Of a DNA stretch of 7,765 nt, positions 6,400 through 7,765 are shown piece by piece (position 1 is the stretch's first letter; every line of letters begins with the position of its first letter). This stretch comes from Pseudomonadota bacterium (lineage in GTDB: Bacteria; Pseudomonadota; Gammaproteobacteria; Acidithiobacillales; Acidithiobacillaceae). Made by a program: the position numbers and the translations under genes. A model generated the notes under the pieces. It worked only from the letters and a program-made list of their open reading frames with translations. It had not been told where the DNA came from and ran no database searches. The stretch spans positions 1 through 7,765 of the forward strand of contig JAKBXD010000091.1 of assembly GCA_021840785.1 (NCBI GenBank). Direction: 5' to 3'.

Positions 6400-6714
6400 T
6401 CAATCCAATGCTACGGGATGGTCGAGACGTAGGCTCAGCAGGCGGCTGACGGCGTCCTCCAGGGACTCTCCAGTCTGGCTATTCCGCCATCTGCCATCTT
6501 GCCGCGCGAAACGCGCCGGACCATCGCTGCAAGCCAGCCAGACTTGTTGCACCGCTTCCTGGCGATTGATGATGATCTGACTATCATCGGGCAGGAGTAA
6601 AGTGAGTACGCTGTCCACGAGATCGCTCTCTACCTCGGGGGCGCTCACTTCTATCCGATTCTGCAGATCATTGAGTGTATTTTCGACGGTGACAGCGAAG
6701 CTCTGTGCGTTCAT
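6400..6714 (-). CDS. cyaY: Iron-sulfur cluster assembly regulator CyaY (frataxin homologue)
   Basis: CyaY is the bacterial frataxin, a small cytoplasmic protein that binds iron and the cysteine desulfurase IscS and adjusts the rate of Fe-S cluster formation. The 104 residues match E. coli CyaY (106). The diagnostic core is present: strand VLTLLLPDDSQIIINRQ (36-52) followed by VQQVWLA (55-61), matching the E. coli IIINRQEPLHQVWLA segment, then FARQDGRWRNSQTGES (69-84) and the C-terminal helix. The acidic ridge used for iron and IscS binding looks reduced but still present (E11, D16, E22, E27, E29, D31, D34). The ATG at 6714 has AAGGA with 7 bases of spacing. It lies 88 bases downstream of recQ and 4 bases before the EVE gene. 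Isc genes are not in the window. Confidence 0.92.
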   Translation of the reverse strand: MNAQSFAVTVENTLNDLQNRIEVSAPEVESDLVDSVLTLLLPDDSQIIINRQEAVQQVWLACSDGPARFARQDGRWRNSQTGESLEDAVSRLLSLRLDHPVALD

Positions 6715-6738
6715 GGGATGATCCTTGGCTAGCGCTCT

Positions 6739-6767
6739 ATGATGAGACTTGCCGGGCTGGAGGGCAA
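6739..6767 (-). promoter_or_regulatory. Weak candidate promoter for cyaY in the recQ-cyaY gap
   Basis: The 88 bases between recQ and cyaY contain, on the minus strand, TTGCCC (6767-6762) and, 17 bases later, CATCAT (6744-6739), each matching four of six sigma-70 consensus bases. Transcription would start near 6732, giving a short leader that still includes the AAGGA site before cyaY. The region also holds an imperfect hairpin (CTTGCC 6748-6753 with GGCAAG 6763-6768). The match is weak and cyaY may simply be read from the recQ promoter. Confidence 0.2.
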
Positions 6768-6802
6768 GCTGTCGTCTGTATGCAGGTCCTGCGGGGGGCG
6801 AT

Positions 6803-7765
6803 TCATGGACGCGTACCGCGATGCAGTATCTTCAGGAAGGACTCCCCGTAAGCCGCCAATTTGCGCTCGCCGATGCCGGGGATGGTGGCCAGCCCCCCCA
6901 GGTCGCGGGGACGCCGTTGCAGCATTTCCATGAGGGTCGCGTCGTGGAAAATGACGTAAGGAGGCACGCCCTGTGCCAGGGCCAGTTCGCGGCGATGCTG
7001 GCGCAGGGCTTCCCAAAGATCGGCATCCTGGAGTGCGACTTCCGGGCGCTTGTCGCGCTGCTTGGGTGTTGTGCTTTCATGCTGACGCAGCGTCAGCTTT
7101 TCCTCACCGCGCAGGAGCGGGCGACTGCTCGGGCTGAGGCGCAGGCCACCGTGACCTTCGGCATCGACTTCCACCAATCCACGCAGTAAGAGATGGCGAA
7201 AAAGGGCTCGCCAGGCGTTGGCGGAGAGTTCTTTGCCAATGCCGTAGACGGTCAACTGGTGATGGCCCCATTGCTGGATGCGCGGGTTTTCGCGAGCCAG
7301 AAGCACGTCGACCAGATATTGCACCCCGAAGCGCTGACCGGTCCGATGGACGGCAGAAAGGGCTTTCTGGGCGGCGACGGTGGCGTCCCAGGTGGCAGGG
7401 GGTTGCAGACAATTATCGCAATTGCCACAGGGCAGGGCGAGGTGCTCGCTAAAGTAGCCGAGCAGGGTCTGACGTCGGCAGTCGGTGGTTTCGCAAAGGG
7501 CGAGCATGGCGTCCAGTTTGTGCCCTTCCATCTGCTTGCGTGGCAGGTCGGCTTCCGATTGCTGAATCATTTGCCGTAACTGCACCACATCCTGCAGGCC
7601 ATAGTGCATCCAGGCCTCGGCGGGCAGTCCGTCGCGTCCGGCGCGGCCTGTTTCCTGATAATAGGCCTCAATGCTCTTGGGCAGATTCAGATGGGCGACG
7701 AACCGGACGTTGGGTTTGTCGATACCCATACCGAAGGCGATGGTGGCCACCATGATTACCCCTTC
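6803..7765 (-). CDS. recQ: ATP-dependent DNA helicase RecQ (3' part, cut by window edge)
   Basis: RecQ is a 3'-5' superfamily 2 DNA helicase acting in recombination and replication fork repair. About 320 C-terminal residues are present and the frame stays open to the right edge. Numbering from the Met at 7753, the order is helicase motif V ([18 protein letters not shown], 2-19), motif VI with the arginine finger ([12 protein letters not shown], 31-42), the RQC zinc site (C92, C109, C112 and C115, with E. coli RecQ spacing), a winged helix at about 125-215, a linker, and an HRDC domain at about 244-310 that ends in the helix-hairpin-helix-like [16 protein letters not shown]. The E. coli-type domain set is complete at this end. 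The ATP-binding motifs I-IV lie outside the window. The Met at 7753 is internal, not the start: the four preceding codons (E, G, V, I) continue the RecQ sequence. Confidence 0.96.
   Translation of the reverse strand, partial: EGVIMVATIAFGMGIDKPNVRFVAHLNLPKSIEAYYQETGRAGRDGLPAEAWMHYGLQDVVQLRQMIQQSEADLPRKQMEGHKLDAMLALCETTDCRRQTLLGYFSEHLALPCGNCDNCLQPPATWDATVAAQKALSAVHRTGQRFGVQYLVDVLLARENPRIQQWGHHQLTVYGIGKELSANAWRALFRHLLLRGLVEVDAEGHGGLRLSPSSRPLLRGEEKLTLRQHESTTPKQRDKRPEVALQDADLWEALRQHRRELALAQGVPPYVIFHDATLMEMLQRRPRDLGGLATIPGIGERKLAAYGESFLKILHRGTRP

Noticed and set aside
6748..6768. Hairpin CTTGCC/GGCAAG between recQ and cyaY as an intrinsic terminator for recQ
   Set aside because: The stem is only six pairs with a nine-base loop, and no T-run follows on the minus strand (it reads TCTCATCATAG).
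1..7765. tRNA genes, CRISPR arrays, insertion sequences, phage or defence genes
   Set aside because: I read both strands for cloverleaf-like segments, spaced direct repeats, terminal inverted repeats and transposase or nuclease motifs and saw none; nearly all sequence is accounted for by housekeeping genes.

Overview
The window is a gene-dense, GC-rich chromosomal segment from a Gram-negative proteobacterium. The pepA-holC-(unknown)-valS order diverging from lptF-lptG is the arrangement known from E. coli and many other proteobacteria, with one extra gene inserted. The protein style and frequent GTG/TTG starts would fit an Acidithiobacillus-like chemolithotroph, but that is an impression, not a demonstration. 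There is no stretch longer than about 120 bases without a gene, and I see no mobile element, tRNA, rRNA, CRISPR array or phage gene.

Layout. (1) Positions 1-2582, minus strand: pepA (leucyl aminopeptidase), holC (DNA polymerase III chi subunit), a 193-residue protein of unknown function, and the first eleven codons of what is probably valS at the left edge. Gaps between genes are 11-14 bases, so this reads as one operon. (2) Positions 2583-2698: a 116-base divergent intergenic region. (3) Positions 2699-4890, plus strand: lptF and lptG, overlapping by 4 bases, the two membrane subunits of the lipopolysaccharide export ABC transporter. (4) Positions 4883-7765, minus strand: recQ (3' part only, running off the right edge), then cyaY (bacterial frataxin), an EVE-domain protein, a GST-fold protein and a 114-residue protein of unknown function. 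The last gene overlaps the end of lptG tail to tail by 8 bases.

How the genes work together. LptF and LptG form one complex and are clearly a functional pair. HolC and ValRS share an operon with PepA in many bacteria, and HolC joins the clamp loader to SSB. The cyaY-EVE-GST-unknown cluster is tight (4-base gap, then two starts very close to the preceding stops) and may be one transcript. Frataxin regulates Fe-S cluster assembly, but no shared pathway with the EVE and GST-like proteins can be shown from sequence alone.

This is mostly a housekeeping region, and I found no convincing new multi-gene system. The points most worth a second look are: loss in LptF and LptG of basic residues that line the LPS cavity in E. 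coli; a GST-fold protein lacking the usual glutathione-binding Glu-Ser pair; two unrecognised small proteins in conserved-looking operons; and unusually frequent non-ATG starts, each backed by a good or fair ribosome binding site except that of the GST-like gene.
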